From Pseudomonadota bacterium (GTDB taxonomy: Bacteria; Pseudomonadota; Gammaproteobacteria; Burkholderiales; Methylophilaceae), in contig JAEWTK010000128.1 in NCBI GenBank assembly GCA_023459535.1, positions 1 to 6,076 of the forward strand: a stretch of DNA of 6,076 bases, given 5' to 3'. How positions within the stretch are numbered: position 1 is the stretch's first letter; the number at the start of each line of letters is the position of its first letter. The notes under the pieces were generated by a model. It saw nothing but the letters and a program-made list of their open reading frames with translations. It was not told the DNA's origin and did no database searches. This document shows positions 5,129 to 6,076 of the stretch, piece by piece. The position numbers and the translations under genes were made by a program.

Positions 5129-6076
5129 ATGTCCCAGTTATTCAGCACACTCAAAATCCGCGAAACCACCTTCAAGAACCGCATCTTCGTCTCACCCATG
5201 TGCCAGTATTCAGCCACCGACGGCATGCCGAACGACTGGCATCTGGTCAACTACGGCAGCCGCGCGGTCGGCGGCGCCTCGCTGGTCATCGTCGAGGCCA
5301 CCGGGGTCTGCCCGGAAGGCTGCATCACGCCCTTCTGCCTCGGCCTGTGGTCGGACGAACAGCGTGACGCCCTGAAACCCATCGTCGATTTCATCAAGCG
5401 GCAAGGCTCCATCGCCGGCATCCAGATCGCCCATGCCGGCCGCAAGGCTTCCTGCGATACGCCGTGGAATGGCAGCCACTACCTGACGCCCGCCCAGGGC
5501 GGCTGGCAGACAGTCGCCCCTTCCGCCATCGCCGTCACCCCGCAACATGCAACACCGCACGCGCTGACGCTGGCCGAGATCGAGGTTATTTTCGACCAGT
5601 TCATGGCTTCTACCCGCCGCGCGCTGGAAGCCGGCTTCGAGGTGCTGGAACTGCACTGCGCACACGGTTATCTATTGAATTCTTTCCTGTCACCGCTATC
5701 CAACCAGCGTGACGACGAATACGGCGGCAGTCTTGAGAACCGCTGTCGTTTGGCCTTGCGCCTGGCACGCGCCATGCGCGATTTCTGGCCGCAGGACAAA
5801 CCCATGTTCGTGCGCATCTCCGCCACCGACTGGGTGGAAGGCGGCTGGGAAATCGAACAATCGGTACAGTTGGCGAAATGGATGAAGGAGATCGGCGTCG
5901 ACCTGATCGACTGTTCCAGCGGCGGGCTGATTCTGGATGCCAAAATCCCGGTCGGGCCTGGTTACCAGACACCGTTCGCCACCGCCATCCGCCAGCAGGC
6001 AGGCATCGCCACCGGCGCGGTCGGCATGATCACGTCACCGAGCCAGGCCGAGCATATCCTCGCTACCGGACAGGCC
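5129..6076 (+). CDS. Old Yellow Enzyme family NADH:flavin oxidoreductase (YqjM/XenA-like), 3' end cut off
   Basis: The first 316 residues of an FMN-dependent ene-reductase are present and the frame is open at the right edge. YqjM/XenA-like proteins are about 340-370 residues, so perhaps 30-50 are missing. These cytoplasmic TIM-barrel enzymes use NAD(P)H to reduce activated C=C bonds in enones, quinone-like compounds or nitro compounds; the natural substrate is usually unknown. Class markers are SPMCQYSA (C25 and Y27, as in XenA), NDWHLVNYGSRAVGGASLVIVEAT, GIQIAHAGRKAS (H102, R105, K106), and H176/H179 in ELHCAHGYL, the substrate-binding histidine pair. SNQRDDEYGGSLENR and FVRISATDW follow. 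C177 replaces the alanine usual between the histidines. ATG 5129 gives the family-like start MSQLFSTLKIRETTFKNRI; no good Shine-Dalgarno sequence is visible. The gene is divergent from glyA. Confidence 0.95.
   Translation, partial: MSQLFSTLKIRETTFKNRIFVSPMCQYSATDGMPNDWHLVNYGSRAVGGASLVIVEATGVCPEGCITPFCLGLWSDEQRDALKPIVDFIKRQGSIAGIQIAHAGRKASCDTPWNGSHYLTPAQGGWQTVAPSAIAVTPQHATPHALTLAEIEVIFDQFMASTRRALEAGFEVLELHCAHGYLLNSFLSPLSNQRDDEYGGSLENRCRLALRLARAMRDFWPQDKPMFVRISATDWVEGGWEIEQSVQLAKWMKEIGVDLIDCSSGGLILDAKIPVGPGYQTPFATAIRQQAGIATGAVGMITSPSQAEHILATGQA

Noticed and set aside
5210..5972. Several minus-strand open frames opposite the flavin oxidoreductase
   Set aside because: The plus-strand frame encodes a clear family protein with all class motifs; the reverse frames have Arg/Pro/Ala-rich low-complexity products.

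Overview
The window looks like a piece of a betaproteobacterial chromosome. The protein sequences and the glyA/nrdR/ribD neighbourhood suggest Burkholderiales, possibly an Oxalobacteraceae relative such as Herminiimonas or Janthinobacterium. That placement is inference from remembered family resemblance, not from a search. Coding DNA is moderately GC-rich and densely packed, and I see no transposase, integrase, tRNA, rRNA or CRISPR array.

Layout: positions 1-238 hold no recognisable gene. They contain a DnaA-box-like cluster followed by a very AT-rich stretch. From 4767 down to 239 the minus strand carries six genes in one direction: glyA (serine hydroxymethyltransferase), a small TfoX C-terminal-domain protein, nrdR (repressor of ribonucleotide reductase genes), a 125-residue membrane-anchored protein of unknown function, ribD (riboflavin deaminase/reductase) and tatD (metal-dependent nuclease). 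Spacing is tight from glyA to the unknown gene (15 nt, a 4-nt overlap, 27 nt) and between ribD and tatD (3 nt). The only real gap, 132 nt, lies before ribD and holds a tandem 14-bp repeat. The glyA product supplies one-carbon units for thymidylate and purine synthesis, NrdR controls dNTP supply and RibD feeds flavin synthesis, so the cluster centres on nucleotide and cofactor metabolism. On the plus strand, an Old Yellow Enzyme family flavin oxidoreductase starts at 5129 and runs off the right edge.

The most interesting part is the 361-nt divergent gap between glyA and the oxidoreductase (4768-5128). On the plus strand it holds, in order, two dyads, an IHF-like site, a -24/-12 element that fits the sigma-54 consensus, about 35 nt of leader with C-rich anti-Shine-Dalgarno-like motifs, and a 13-bp perfect-stem terminator with a T6 tail. 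No coding sequence lies between this promoter and the terminator. I read it as a candidate small RNA of about 77 nt made by sigma-54 RNA polymerase and controlled by an enhancer-binding protein. The oxidoreductase then has its own TATAAT and an operator-like inverted repeat after the terminator. A terminator acting as an attenuator of the oxidoreductase is the main alternative.
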